A stretch of 64,000 bases of DNA from Sambucus nigra (GCA_949130495.1 OX422214.1:1286046-1350045); one strand, 5' to 3'; shown: positions 45,187 to 57,040, counted from the stretch's first letter. Translations and numbers: made by a program. Notes: generated from the letters alone by a model not told the origin.

Positions 45187-45714
45187 GGCCAGCCACAATG
45201 GGCAAGCCAAATGCGTAATTTCTCGTTCTCTCACCTTACACTATGTTTGAAAAGCTACATTTTGTCCGAATGTAACATTGCATTCCTAGTAAACATTGTG
45301 TGTAGTTGGTCCCACATCCTCCCACGCTAAACTGTTTAGCGTGTAAAGTCCCCACCAACTAAATTTTGGGCAAGCAAATTATTTTTTAAGAAAAAAGAAA
45401 TTTCCTCCAACGGTTAGAATCAAACGACACTTAACGTCTACATTAATTTTTAGTATATATTCAAATCATCCCCTCATTATTTTTCACCTCAAAACCAACC
45501 TCTCAATTTTCATATTGTCATCCAAAAATGGCATCTCCCTCAAACTTCACTCACTTACCAAATTTCATCAAACATGATGAGGTGTTATTATGTCATGCCT
45601 ACATCAAATATTCACTCAATGACGCAACTGGGACAAGCCAATCAGGTAGTACACTATGGACCAAAATCACTCATGAATACAATTGTAATGAGGGGGTCAT
45701 ATACAACTAATTTA
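45187..45714 (+). mobile_element. PIF/Harbinger-type ORF1 fragment, possible deletion derivative
   Basis: From Met 45528 a 60-codon frame reads MASPSNFTHLPNFIKHDEVL and LWTKITHEYN, the beginning of the trihelix/Myb-like DNA-binding protein encoded by plant PIF/Harbinger elements and by related host genes (the usual text has W at the position of L in LLCHAYIKYSLND). It stops after EGVIYN. Upstream, GGCCAGCCACAATGGGCAAG at 45188 resembles the terminal repeat of such elements, but no matching right end was found before Ycf20-like DNA starts near 45715. Confidence 0.45.
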
Positions 45715-46478
45715 GTTTGTATTTAGAGTTGATAATTATACGATAATATCATTGATTGCTTTAATTAAGGATGTTTAGGTTATTAGTCCACTCCAATATA
45801 TATGGTTGATACAATGTCTTATTTTTGCCAGAATTCCATTACGCTTTATTGAAAACATTCAGAAACACGTTTTCATTATTTTATTTTTACTTTAACGCAT
45901 TACTATTTTTTAATATTGGACTTTAATACATTTTAATTAGTTAATTAGACTTTAATGCATTTTTTATCGTTAAATCTAACAAACTGATTAAAACGTATTA
46001 AGGTTGAATATGAAAACTTAATAATGTATTAAAGTAAAAAAAAAGGTCAACAATTTATAGGTCATTATTAATAATTGTTAGTTGCTTTGGGATTTTTGTT
46101 GTTTTGATACGACGACAAGAATGTAAGGGTGGAGAATAACTTTTTCTATAGTTTCTACATGACAAAGGCACTGGCTACTATATTCTTGGGCAAACCGGTG
46201 ACTAGGATGTGGTGGTTACTACCATTGCGGGTATTGGCATGCTTATGTATAGAAAGCCCCCATGATCTCTATCTACTAGGAGGTTTGAGACTTTGGTGGT
46301 GATGATTAACTACTAGCTGGAAAGTTGTTGATTGCTTAGGCCTCTTTGTAGATGCTTTCAAATTAGGTAGTCAATTTTTCCCTTTGTCTTTTCCATCCTA
46401 GAAATTTTTAAAAAGAAGTGTAGTAGATAAGTATAGGGGAATTGAGTGTTTAAATTTTGAAACAAGATGGGACACTTG
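45715..46478 (+). pseudogene. YCF20: Ycf20-like gene fragment, copy 3
   Basis: Opens with the intron-like segment of copy 1 (AGTCCACTCCAATATAT, TTGAAAA, CAACAATTTATAGGT), expanded by an insert of T-rich repeats at 45890-46040. The coding part lacks the GQIQLGRLV stretch: it jumps from GGGTGGAGAATAAC to MTKALATI and, after a frameshift, LGQTGD. It then continues as IAGIGMLMYRKPP, RRFETLVVMINY and, frameshifted, CRCFQIR. Thus copies 1 and 3 keep complementary halves of the domain, and copy 2 keeps both. It ends where the second gag-only element is inserted. Confidence 0.65.
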
Positions 46479-46761
46479 TGCTGATGGAAATAGGCCCTTT
46501 TTAGGGATTATTTGTCATTTTTATTTTCTTTTATTTTGTTATTATATTTTTCTGTCTTTTGCTTTATTATTTAGACGTAAGGAATAATAATGACATTTTT
46601 GTGCGTTACCTAGGAGCCTAAGATACTCATACCCTTCAAATACCCCATGTACTCTTCATTTGAGGACATTTTCCATTTTAAATATGAGAAATTTATTGAT
46701 TCTCTCTCTAAAAGTTAGGGTTTGATTTATTTTCTTATCCATTGACATGCAGTTCATGTTA

Positions 46762-47304
46762 AATTTGTATCAGAGTAGGTCTCGCTCAAAACATTGGTGT
46801 TAGTGTGTATCGATGTGTAGAGTATCAACCAATCGTGTACATTATCTATGGCTCTAAGAAGATCCGAACAACTGTACGAGGAGATTCAAAAATGAATGGG
46901 AGAGTGGGTATAATCACAACAATACATATATTCCCTCTTTCAACCCCATTTCCAAAGCCCTAGCCTTAACTCTAGAAGTCCTAACCCAAAACTTTTAGCC
47001 TCCTAAACCCTATTGCCTGTCTACCCCCGAAAAGGCCAAACACCCCTACCAAAGTATCCACCTGTCGAATAGTGGCAAGGCAGAATTGTCGCCTCTGATG
47101 GGAACCCCCATCCCATTTGACCCTCGTTCACCTCACCTACCCTATTTCGGGCACCTCCACTACCCTTCTCTACCACCACCGACCAAAACCCTTCCCTCGC
47201 CTAAGACCTAGCCATAATTGTCTTGACTACTTACAACGGACAACCCCAACGTAATTTTCCACATCCAGATAGCCCCAACCTGATTTTCTGACCCATTTTG
47301 GCAC
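46762..47304 (+). pseudogene. Degenerate interior (gag) of gag-only element, copy 2
   Basis: From ATG 46850 (MALRRSEQLYEEIQK) the frame stops after 15 codons. The remainder is proline-codon-rich DNA like copy 1. No zinc knuckle was recognised. It continues at 50694-51410 beyond the solo LTR. Confidence 0.45.
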
Positions 47305-47309
47305 CAAAT

Positions 47310-50300
47310 TGTGACACCCCGCCTAATAAAATACTGGGCGATCACTCCTATATCAAATTAAAACAGGAGTCTCATATGGTTCATTCTTAGCATCACTGTA
47401 GAAAACCAATTTAATTACTAATATCCTATTAGGCCGACATCAAAATTTTAAATTGACAAATATTTTTAACCAAACCATTCAAGTAAAATAATTACAACAG
47501 TTTATATGAATCAATTGAAATGAAATAAAATAAAATAACCGAAGAATCGGTACAATAATACAACCAAATCGAATGTCGCACTAAAAGGCGATAAAAGAAT
47601 AAATGAGTACAGTTGGGCCATAAGCCCGAATGTTTCTACAATACCTCCTATCTAGATCTCAATGATAGAAGCGTCTAATATAAACCTGCTTGCATCCACA
47701 GCTGCTGCAGCAAACGTCTGACTCGAAAGAATTATCATCCAGGCGTCCCTGTGTCTGGAAACCTATATAAATATATAGATAGATAGCAAGAGAGGGAAAA
47801 ATAGAGAAACGGGTCAGAGCCCTAGTTTTGAAAACATTTTAGCAAGTGCATTAAAATCCCTATTTTAAAAAAAATGTTATTTCTCATATTTAAATTGGTA
47901 TCGCTCTCACATGAGATACACCTCACCCCTCTTCTAATATTGCACAACTATCGCATACCTTTTTAAACAATCTAGTTAAGCTACCATGCCTAACTAATGT
48001 AATTACCCACCTTCTAATAATCCTTATCAATTCGAGTACTAAGGACTAAACTTCCCCCCATTCCCAACATTACGTTACGTTCGTGCGTGGGGTGTCTCGC
48101 GACGCAAAATCCAAACAAGTAACCCTCCCAATACACTACTACGTGACAATGTTGATCATCTGGATCCATTAGGCCTTCAGTACATACCATATTTATAACA
48201 TCCTGTATTTATTAATAGTTCTCATTAGAACCTAAGATTCATATTCATATAAATCCGGATATGCATTTACCGGAAGTAATATCACACTTTATTCATTCTT
48301 TTCACTTTATACAAGGTTAGGTTATATGATATCTCATCTCATATTTATAAATAATATACTATACGCAACAAGTATATTAATCATCCAGGAATTAAAATAC
48401 AAGTGGCTTAGTCATTCTCATTTACTAAGCATCTGTGGATTATCTCAAGTACACATATATGTTAATCACAATACATATATGCATATATGGCACCCCTAGG
48501 CTCAGCTGCGGTGCACTCATACTCTGCTATCAAATCACTGTACATCACGCACATAAGGATCACGCGTTCCGTATCACTCAGGAACCATATAAATACAAAT
48601 CACACATATTGGAGGCGAACATAGTTCACATACCCATGGGTCACGCACATACCTCTGCTCCCATAGTCAGCAGACTTATCGACTCACAAATAAGCCCTTC
48701 ACAGTCCTATGTTCTTGAGGTACCAAATCTAAAAATCCCCCGAAGGGAACACAGGATAAGATTGTCTTCAAACGAATTCCAACCTCCCGTGATAGCAAGT
48801 ATGGTAGGTATGTCATACACATAATAAACAATCATATAGGTACACATTCCACCTATATAAATATATCATCAATTTGGTATTCACACAACCATATTATAAT
48901 TATAGGTATTTCTCTCACCTATACATAATTTCCTATAGGTAATTATTTAACCCACGTATATAATAACATTCGGGCATATGCACAATCCGTATAATAAATT
49001 TCCTACGTAGTATATTTATCTCTCGAATATCCTACGCATTTATCAATTTTGACTAATCCTCAATATTTTATTTTCGAGTTTTTTTTCTCACCGCACGATG
49101 ACAATACCAACAACACCGATATATTTATTCGTCCCATAAATAATGATAGGCATTCCTCTCACTTATAATAATTATCATAAATAGACGTATCGGATGACTG
49201 CTCAATTCTCTTTAGTTCGTATCCTAAATTTCATCCTAGTCACCTCATAGGATTTTACTCAATCAAAATTGGCATATAAGTGTGTTTTCTATGCGCACAA
49301 TTACTTATATAAAATTTTGTCCACCGAAACATCACCCCGAGTGTTACTCCTCCCAAACACCCCTATTTGGATAAATTTTGGGGTTTACTTTCATCTAACC
49401 CAAGATACATACCTTACCAAAAAAAAAATTAGAAGTCCCCACACTATTTTTAGGAACCCCAAATATTTATCTCGAAAGAATTCTAGCCTTTATTTTTATT
49501 TTTTTTCAAATTTTCGAGTGCATTTCCGAGTTGGTGGTTTTAGCCCGGAACTTCCAACTTGTAAAAATCATAACAATTCGCAGAAAAATTAAAAAAATAC
49601 GTGGCTGGCGCCCACGCGACTGTATCGAAAAGATCTACAACTTTCTTGTTTTGATCAAGAGCTGAATCTGCACTCTTCTGGTCCGAATTTATCCCGCAAG
49701 CTACGGAGTTACTATTCATCATCTTCTCCAAAATCCCAAACCTCCATTAATAGACCTCCGAGGTTTTTATTTTCTCACCCATCATCATAAAAACTCAATA
49801 AATCATAAATACACACATACAAAGGGTTCTAATCATCCTAGAATCCAGATCCAACAATTAATTTTAATTAATTCCTAAATTTCTCAAATTTGATATTATT
49901 CGGGTTTTACTCGTTAATCTTCCGAAAAAGCCATTATGATTCACGAAAACTCATCCCAAAAATCTTTATAGTTTTACACACCAACTATAATATGAGAAAT
50001 AAACACACTAAATTAATAAAGCAAGTAAACACTTCCCTCGTGGATTAAATCTGATGACCCCGAGTCGAATCCTGCGAATTTTGGCCGAAAATCTATTCTT
50101 CTCCCTTCTTCTCTTCTCTTCTTCTTCTTATTCTCTCCCTTATCTCTTCTCTTTCTCTCTCTTAGATCTGATTTTGGGGCAAAAATGAGGGTTTTCTCTT
50201 ATTAAACCCGAAATTGGGTGTATACCCAAATTTTAAATGACTCGTGTACTCATTTACGAGTCCCTACTAGTCCAAAAATGCTCGAAACCCAAATTCTACC

Positions 50301-50688
50301 CATGGGTACTCTATTTTGACTATCTCGGCCATTCCGAACCCAATGGCGCAGTCGAAATCTCCATCCGAGTCACTTAACTAAAATGCACTATTTTGACCCA
50401 ACACGTTCAATACACGTGTTCCCATTTAAAATATTTCCTCTGTCCCTTTACCCAACTTGCGACATGTAATTAAAAATAATCCACTCATATACTTAGTCTC
50501 ATAAGAAAATATAATCTATGTAAATATTAATCTGACACTTACAAACTAATATTTAGTATTTACTTTATATTCTGAATTTATTCAATTTCGCTCATTAATC
50601 CCAGAATTACTATTCATCATAATTCCTCAAATTACAAAATTACATCCACGGTGTAATTTAAATACCTTTAAAAGTACGGGGTGTTACA
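47310..50688 (-). mobile_element. Solo Tekay-family LTR with CAAAT target duplication
   Basis: 3379 bp, plus-strand reading TGTGACACCCCGCC...GTACGGGGTGTTACA. Flanked by CAAAT at 47305-47309 and 50689-50693. It shares with the LTR at 11765 the AACGGGTCAGAGCC stretch and the TACTCTGCTAT stretch, but it is a divergent, longer subfamily and lacks the GATCGATC cluster. It lies inside the gag-only element and is thus younger than it. Confidence 0.9.
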
Positions 50689-50693
50689 CAAAT

Positions 50694-51410
50694 AAAACTC
50701 AAAATTTACTCCACCCAACTTTCGCTCCAAACCTTCAATCCGTGGGCTCCCATCCGAACCATTTTTCAACTCCCACACATTAAAAAAATTACATTTTCGG
50801 CCCGATTACGTCTTGAGGCTCAATTTAAGATTATCGACGGCTAGTTCAAGATTGGTTGCTTCAGCCAATCATTCTCCCTCCCCCACTCACTCGATCGGGT
50901 CAAATTAATGATAAAAATGCCCCACTCCAGCCGGTTAATCGCAAGAAAGTTTGAAACGACAAAATTGTATTTTGTATTGGGAATTTTTTTGACATTTTTG
51001 ATGAGGATGGTTGGGTGAATTTCATTCACTTTCTCGAGCAGGAAACATTTGATTTGGGATATTTTTTCCCATCTTTGAGGGTTGGATCGAGAATTAACTG
51101 TCTTGGGGTTGAGGTCATGTGATTAGTGGTGGATTTGTGGATCCATTTTTGGTGACATTTGATATGCATTCCATGGATGTTTTTCGCGGCTTAGTGCTAT
51201 GGAGACTCATAATGTATTCTGGGACAAAGATTTAATTGGTAAGCCATATTTGGGTTGGGTTCCTAATCTCCATGGACTTCTTGCAAGCAGGTACAAGGGG
51301 CATTTTTTAGGACAAATCTTCTTCCTAGTGAGGAGATCTTTGATGGGTGCTGTGCTTTCTTACCGTTCATCTTCTATGCTCGAGGATAAGCTTTTTGAAG
51401 ACGGGGAGAG
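50694..51410 (+). other. Right part of the gag-only element interior
   Basis: No pol motif. Contains an unassigned open stretch from 51199. Its last bases form the G-rich tract ahead of the 3' LTR. Confidence 0.5.
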
Positions 51411-51528
51411 TGATGGAAATAGGCTCTTTTTAGGGACTATGTGTCATTTTTATTTTTTTTCTATTTTCTTATATTTTTTTATTTTATTTTTCTTTCTTTC
51501 ACTTTATTATTTAGAGGTATGGTATAGT

Positions 51529-53068
51529 TGATTTGTATCGAATATTGCATGTTTTTGCCCTTTATCTTTATGTATTACAACACTTTTACGGTCCTAAATG
51601 GCTATATTTATGTTCATTAACCAGACAAACTTGGATTTGGATATATACATGATTTGGAGGGGTTAATTGTGCTTTTATAGGTATTGGAACGCTAAAAGTG
51701 ATGATCCGTTGCATTTTGGAGAAGTTCTGTCACTAGATGCTACTTCAAGGGAATTTTAGTCAATTCAAATTTCTTCTCCAGCTCATGGTAATTCCACAGA
51801 TGCATGGTTGATTGAGTTAGCATTGTGAGGTCGTAAACTGTGCGTCGCTTGGAGTTCGGACGAGGAAGATATGGCCATTTCCGTTTGCAAGCCTATCCCC
51901 CCTTTTCATGGACCGAAAGCTGCCTAAAACAGAGTGCCTATCGACTGAGCTTAGGCCCAGATCGACTACGATTTTAATTTAAGCCTAATAATTCAGACAA
52001 GAGGTTTGGACCTGCTCGATCGATCGATCGATGTCTTGGTTGATCGATCGACCCTGCCAGATATTTGGCAATTTAGTTCCTTTTCTTTTCTTATCGATTT
52101 TCTTTTCTATTTTAATTCCACTTACTATATTAACCAATTTTGGTTTCTTTTTTCATTATCTTGTAATATATTTAGATTTTAGACAGTTTAGGTTAGGGTT
52201 TGGGGGTTTGAGAGATCATTTTCTTCCTCATTTTGGTTTGACACCCATTAGGGTTTGTAAGTTGACTTTTCATATTCCCTCTCTAATTAATATAGTTTTG
52301 ATTTCCTTTAATTATTGATTTGTAGTTAATTTACATGCTTTCATAATTAGGTTTACTTGCTTTCATTTCCATTCTTTCTAGTGTAGATTTATTGCGTTTA
52401 TTTATCGAGTTTATTTACTGCGTTTTAATATGCTTTCTAGATAAATTAGTCTAGGTTATGTCGGATTGAACTCATTTCGGGTTGACATGTTGCTTTTCTT
52501 TGGTGATGGAGTTAGCGGGTCTATTTAGAGTGCATTGTCCTAGTTAATAAGCCTAGGAGATTTGACAGGGCATATCATGTATGCTCCGTGCTTACGACCT
52601 TGCATACGTAATTTTTGGGGTATTTGTTGAAGCCAAAATCGTATTAGGCTTTTATGAGAATTTAGGGGTGTGACAACTATTGATTTAATTAACTGAAGAA
52701 ACGAGACTCAATCGTAATAACTCGTCGACCCATGTAACCATTTTATACTAATTAACTCGGGTGAGGGATATTCGACGCAACCTATATTTTTACTCGCTTT
52801 GTTAATCTAGTTTAAATACACTCGCCTAGATTAATCATTTAGCATTTTTCATCTTTTCCTTTTTTTTGTTATTTTTCTTTAACACTTTTATTTTAGGAGT
52901 ACTAAACCATTTAAATTCTATCATCTCGTCTCTGTGGATTTTTGATACCCGGACTTGGCCGCTATACTCACATGTTGAGTGTAGTCATAAGTTTAGGTTT
53001 TTGTATTGAGGGGGTGAACACAAAACAATGATCGACGTTTGACATGCGCCACTTTTCATCCTTGATCG
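51529..53068 (+). repeat. Athila/Tat-like 5' LTR, plus orientation (E)
   Basis: 1540 bp, starts TGATTTGTATCGAATATTGC and ends CCTTGATCG (final A decayed to G). Homologous to LTRs A-D in reverse. The primer site follows after three bases. Truncates the 3' LTR of the gag-only element on its left. Confidence 0.85.
52016..52133 (+). promoter_or_regulatory. GATCGATC cluster with TATA-like box, LTR E
   Basis: Cluster 52016-52052, then CTTACTATATTAACC with TATATTAA at 52126-52133, 73 bp downstream. The TATA context matches the other copies despite one changed base. Confidence 0.5.
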
Positions 53069-53071
53069 AAA

Positions 53072-53089
53072 TGGCCCCGTTGTCGGGGA
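53072..53089 (+). promoter_or_regulatory. Primer-binding site, Asp tRNA type
   Basis: TGGCCCCGTTGTCGGGGA, two differences from the Athila consensus, three bases beyond the LTR. Confidence 0.75.
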
Positions 53090-53263
53090 TGAGTTTGTTT
53101 TAGAATATATTTGATTTAGTATTTTGTAGTACTTTCTTTTTATTTGTATTTTTGGCTAACATTTTTGCAAAACTTTTACATTTTAGCACCAAGAAACGCT
53201 TGAATTCGTCGCGCGCGCATCTACTTTGTGGAATTCGCAACTTCGAGCCATTTTGGGGGTAAG

Positions 53264-54788
53264 TGATACGATGCAAATATTGTCTATTTCATCCCTCGAA
53301 CCGACGCATTTTAGCCCCCTTCGGTATCTTATTCCCTATATTTATGCTCGTTAACCAGACAACCTCAGATTTTTATGTTAACATGTTTTGCAGGGGTTAA
53401 TTGAGCTTTTATAGGTATTTGGATGCCAAGTGTGAAGTTCGGACGCATTTCGCTCGATTTTCATACGTGATCGCACGTTCAAGGGCATTTTAGTCTTTTC
53501 ATAGCTTGGGCACCTGGCCCAACATCTACACGGAAGTGTACCCCTCCTCGCAAGTTTCGCGTGGTCGCGAACGGTGCACAATTCCGAGTTCGTATGATGA
53601 AGTTACGCGACTTTTAGCAGAAGGAAAAGCAAGGAAACCAAAAGAGGAGGAGAAGAGTAAGAAAATGTCAATGCATTGTGCTTCTTGGTTCTGCCCTGCT
53701 TGATCTATTGATCGACCATTTTGGTCGATCGATCGATCCTCATCGACAGCTGATATTTTGCTCTTGATCGATCGATCGATCAATCCCCTGTTTTCTGCAG
53801 ATATTTAGCCTTTTTTTCTTTCTTCTTTTCTTTCATTCCAACTTACTATAAATACCATTTTTTGTTGTAATATCATATATTAGGTAATATACATGATTTT
53901 AGGTTAGATAGCTTAGGGCTTTGGAGGTTTGGAAGCTCATTTATTCATTTCTTCTTGGATTGATACTCCATTTGTTGTGTAATTTGTGCTACCATCTTCC
54001 ATCTCCATTAATATAGTTGTATTTCTTCATTTCTTGCTTTCTAGTTAATTTACAAGCTTTCTAATTTAGGTTTACATGCTTTGATTTACTCGCTTTCTAG
54101 TATATATTTATCGCGTTTATTTACTCGCTTTCTTTATCGCGCTTTGAAGATGATTTCTAGGTAATTTTAAGTAGGCTGTGCTTGAATTGAACTCACTCGA
54201 GTTGACGCGTTGCTTGGCTTTGGTGATGGTGTTTATGGGTTTATTTCGGGTACGTTGTCCTAGTTATTGCACCTAGGAGATTTGATGGGGCATATCATAT
54301 ATGTCCCGTGCTTACGACCTTTCGTGCGCAATTTCTGGGATATTTGTTGACACCAAAATATTATTAGGCTTTTACATCGATTTAGGGGCATGAACACCCT
54401 TGGTTTAATTATATGTCGAAATGAGATGCATTTGTATTAACTCGTCGACCCATGTATCCATTTTATACAAATTAACTCGGGTGAGGGATATTCGACGCAA
54501 CCTATAGTTTTACTCGTTTTGTTAATCTAGTTTCAATACCCTTGCCTAGAATAATATTTCCCTTTTATGCATCTTTTCCTTTTTAGTTTGTAATCACCTT
54601 TTGCACTTTTATTTCAGAATATTAAATCATATAAATTCTAGCATCTCGTCCCTGTGGATATTTCGGTACCCGACTTACCGCTGTGCTTGCCCCGCAAGTG
54701 TAGTAGTAATTTAGGTTTTTGAATAGTCACGGCGAGACAAAAAACAACTACTGTGACCTTATGCGACCACACTTCTCGCGCGCTATCA
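53264..54788 (+). mobile_element. Solo Athila/Tat-like LTR (F) with GTAAG target duplication
   Basis: 1525 bp from TGATACGATGCAAATATTG to CGCGCGCTATCA, flanked by GTAAG at 53259-53263 and 54789-54793. It interrupts the leader of a relative exactly one base ahead of the conserved ATG at 54795. The short interior between the primer site and the ORF reads through once the insertion is removed. Confidence 0.9.
53701..53853 (+). promoter_or_regulatory. GATCGATC cluster with TATA box, LTR F
   Basis: Palindromes spread over 53701-53783, then TATAAAT at 53847-53853, 63 bp downstream. Confidence 0.55.
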
Positions 54789-54794
54789 GTAAGC

Positions 54795-55105
54795 ATGTCT
54801 TATTCCAATTCTTTCAGTAATCATTATTAGAATTCTCAAAATTCTCGCAAATCTATGACTTTCGGTCAATACTAGGAGTCCCAAAAAATTACAAATTCAA
54901 AAATGATTTGGGGCGAGTATAACGAAAGTCAAAACTTGGGTTATTGGTATTTTGAGGAGGATGATATCGATTTGGGGCCTCTAATTCATTATAATAGTAA
55001 TTTTGACATGAATTGCAATAGTTTTCAAAATTCTTATAATAATGATTTTAAGTTTAAGTCCGATTGTAATTTTCAAAGTTCGCATTTTCAAGGATCCTGA
55101 TTCGG
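54795..55105 (+). pseudogene. N-terminal gag/ORF1-like protein, copy 3
   Basis: Reads MSYSNSFSNHY, a stop, NSQNSRKSMTFGQY, a stop, ESQKITNSKMIWGEYNESQN, then LGYWYFEEDDIDLGPLIHYN, then an Asn-rich segment with FQNSYNND, and ends HFQGS-stop at about 55100. Apart from two stops it follows copy 1 for its full length, including the acidic turn and the NSFQNSYNN phrase. The sequence loses homology near 55200. Confidence 0.6.
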
Positions 55106-55257
55106 CATAAATTCTTCCCAATATATCCCTCAATTTAGTTAATTTTAGCACCATGAACAACGTAATCGATTTCACTTAATCTCATAATCTTAGCTACTAA
55201 CTTATCCTAATGAGTACACCGAGTTTCTGGTATTCCGTATTGATTTTACTGGTATTT

Positions 55258-56580
55258 GATGTCAATTAAAGGAAGAAAGAAATTGGAAGAATCGAGAAAG
55301 AAAAGAAGGAAAGTAAAAAGGGAAAAAGTGTAATTTCTACGTCGAATTCGGATGAGGCACCTAAGAGAAGTTGAAGACATCAAGTTCATGAGCACATAGG
55401 AAGAAACGGCACCTCAATCGAAGTCCCGGTCAGAAAGATATGAACAGTCAAAGTAAGAGAAAAAAAATTCAAAGGCAGACCGATCCGCATGAAGACCAGA
55501 ACGGTCTGCATTCCAAGCAGACCGATCCACATGAGCCTCGGACCGGTCCGAATTTCGAGTTTTGAAATTTTATCGTTCTCTAATGGAGAGTCCTTGTGCA
55601 GCTAAAACTCCTGAAACATTGTAGGGTATATAAACCCGTTTTATTATCATTCTTAGGGAAGGGGGATTAATATAATTTTCCAATTCTTACTAGAAAACCC
55701 TAGTTTAGAGTTAGTTGATTCTTTTAATTTCAAAAGTGAAGATTATTCAGATTTATTTGATTAGAAGTGTTCTTAATTGTTGCTTTTACTGCTTTGGTAA
55801 GATTAGGAGTTACCTTTCTTCAGTCAAATTCCTTTATACATCATTCTACAATTATTCCTTAGTTTAATCATGGTTTTCTGTAATTCAAAGATCGTTTTCA
55901 TTACTTTCAGCATGCTAGGCTAAATTTTCTAAGGTCGGGATACATGAACCCAACCTGATGTGATAGTTTCATGTGTATAACATTAGTCCTCTAAATTTAG
56001 TGATTTATTACGACCGTATTGCGTAGGAACACTATAATTGTAGATCTTTGGATCTCGTTTGCTTCTGGGTAATCGGGATGCTTTAGAATGAAATTCGAGT
56101 GTAACTATCGCGATACCGATTTACTCGTCCTTTGATTAAGTATGGTGCGGTATTGAACCTCATATACGTAATACTTGGGAGTACTAAAATCCGGGTCTAA
56201 TTAATCAGTTAAATTTATGATTAGTATTATACCCGTAATACATTAGGGTTGAGGGATTGTATTCCCGTCCTGTTTTTCTTTTCATATAGTTTAAAATTTT
56301 AAACATTTCTTCATCAGTATTTTTGGTAATTAAGAATAATTGCATCTTTTCATAATTTTGTTATTGCATCTAGTGTAGTCATTCCAAAAACCAAATAAAT
56401 TTTCCTTTTTCTTTAGAGTCAAAGTTAGGATTTCTTCATCTATCCAACGTCATCACAATTCCATTGTCCTATTTCCCTGTTGATACGATCCCGACTTACT
56501 GGGTTTTTTACTAACGCGACAGGCTTCCACTTGAGCCTAGAGTGAACGCACATTAGAGACACTTTCTAAGTCGCGTCACC
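55258..56580 (+). repeat. Probable Athila-type LTR or leader
   Basis: Precedes an Athila RT fragment. It holds a TATA box (TATATAAA, 55627-55634) with a cluster of ACCGATCC and ACCGGTCC palindrome-like motifs 76 bp upstream (55474-55550). It ends with CGATCCCGACTTACTGGG and ACGCGACA, LTR-end-like text. No second LTR and no primer site were found, so boundaries are approximate and the assignment is tentative. Confidence 0.4.
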
Positions 56581-56585
56581 ACCTT

Positions 56586-57040
56586 ATGACGCGTGGCTTT
56601 TCATCTTTCTTTGCAAGTAGGAATTTCTATACCGCGTGGTTGGTGAAAGAAGTAGTGAGAACCGAAATTATCAAGTTATTGGATGCCGGGATTATCTACC
56701 GAATCTCAGATAGCAAGTGGGTGAGCCCTATTCAAGTCATCCCTAAGAAGTCGGGAATGACAGTGATTGAGAATGCTAAGGGAGAGCTAGTTCCCCAACG
56801 TACCACCACCGGGTGGCGCATTTGCATTGATTATCGGAAACTCAATGCGGGAACTAAGAAAGACAATTTCCCCTTGCCATTTAATAATCAAATGCTTTAG
56901 ACAGTAGTGGTCCACCCTTACTATTTCTTCCTTGATGGTTATTCCGGATATAACAAAATTGAGGTAGATGTACTTGACCAGGAGAAAACGACCTTCACTT
57001 GCCCTTTTGGTACGTTTGCCAACAAACGTATGCCATTCGT
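56586..57040 (+). pseudogene. Athila-type (Ty3/gypsy) reverse transcriptase fragment
   Basis: Reads VVRTEIIKLLDAGIIYRISD, SKWVSPIQVIPKKSGMTVIE, then TGWRICIDYRKLNAGTKKDN, FPLPFNNQML, a stop, HPYYFFLDGYSGYNKIEVDV and KTTFTCPFGTFANKRMPF. This is the Athila RT from its N-terminal finger to just before the YxDD motif. The ISDSKWVSP...PKKSGMTV phrase is characteristic of the Athila lineage. The catalytic aspartate pair is beyond the break at about 57040, so it is inactive. Gag and protease are absent between the presumed LTR and RT. Confidence 0.8.

Larger units (their letters stand above)
46482..51528 (+). mobile_element. Short gag-only LTR element, copy 2, split by a solo LTR
   Basis: 5' LTR 46482-46761 and truncated 3' LTR 51411-51528 both start TGATGGAAATAGGC(C/T)C. 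Primer site TTGTATCAGAG at 46765-46775. G-rich tract GAAGACGGGGAGAG precedes the 3' LTR. Interior without the inserted LTR is about 1.27 kb, again C-rich and pol-less, and its start (GTATCGATGTGTAGAGTATC) parallels copy 1. The 3' LTR stops where an Athila/Tat-like LTR begins. Confidence 0.7.
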
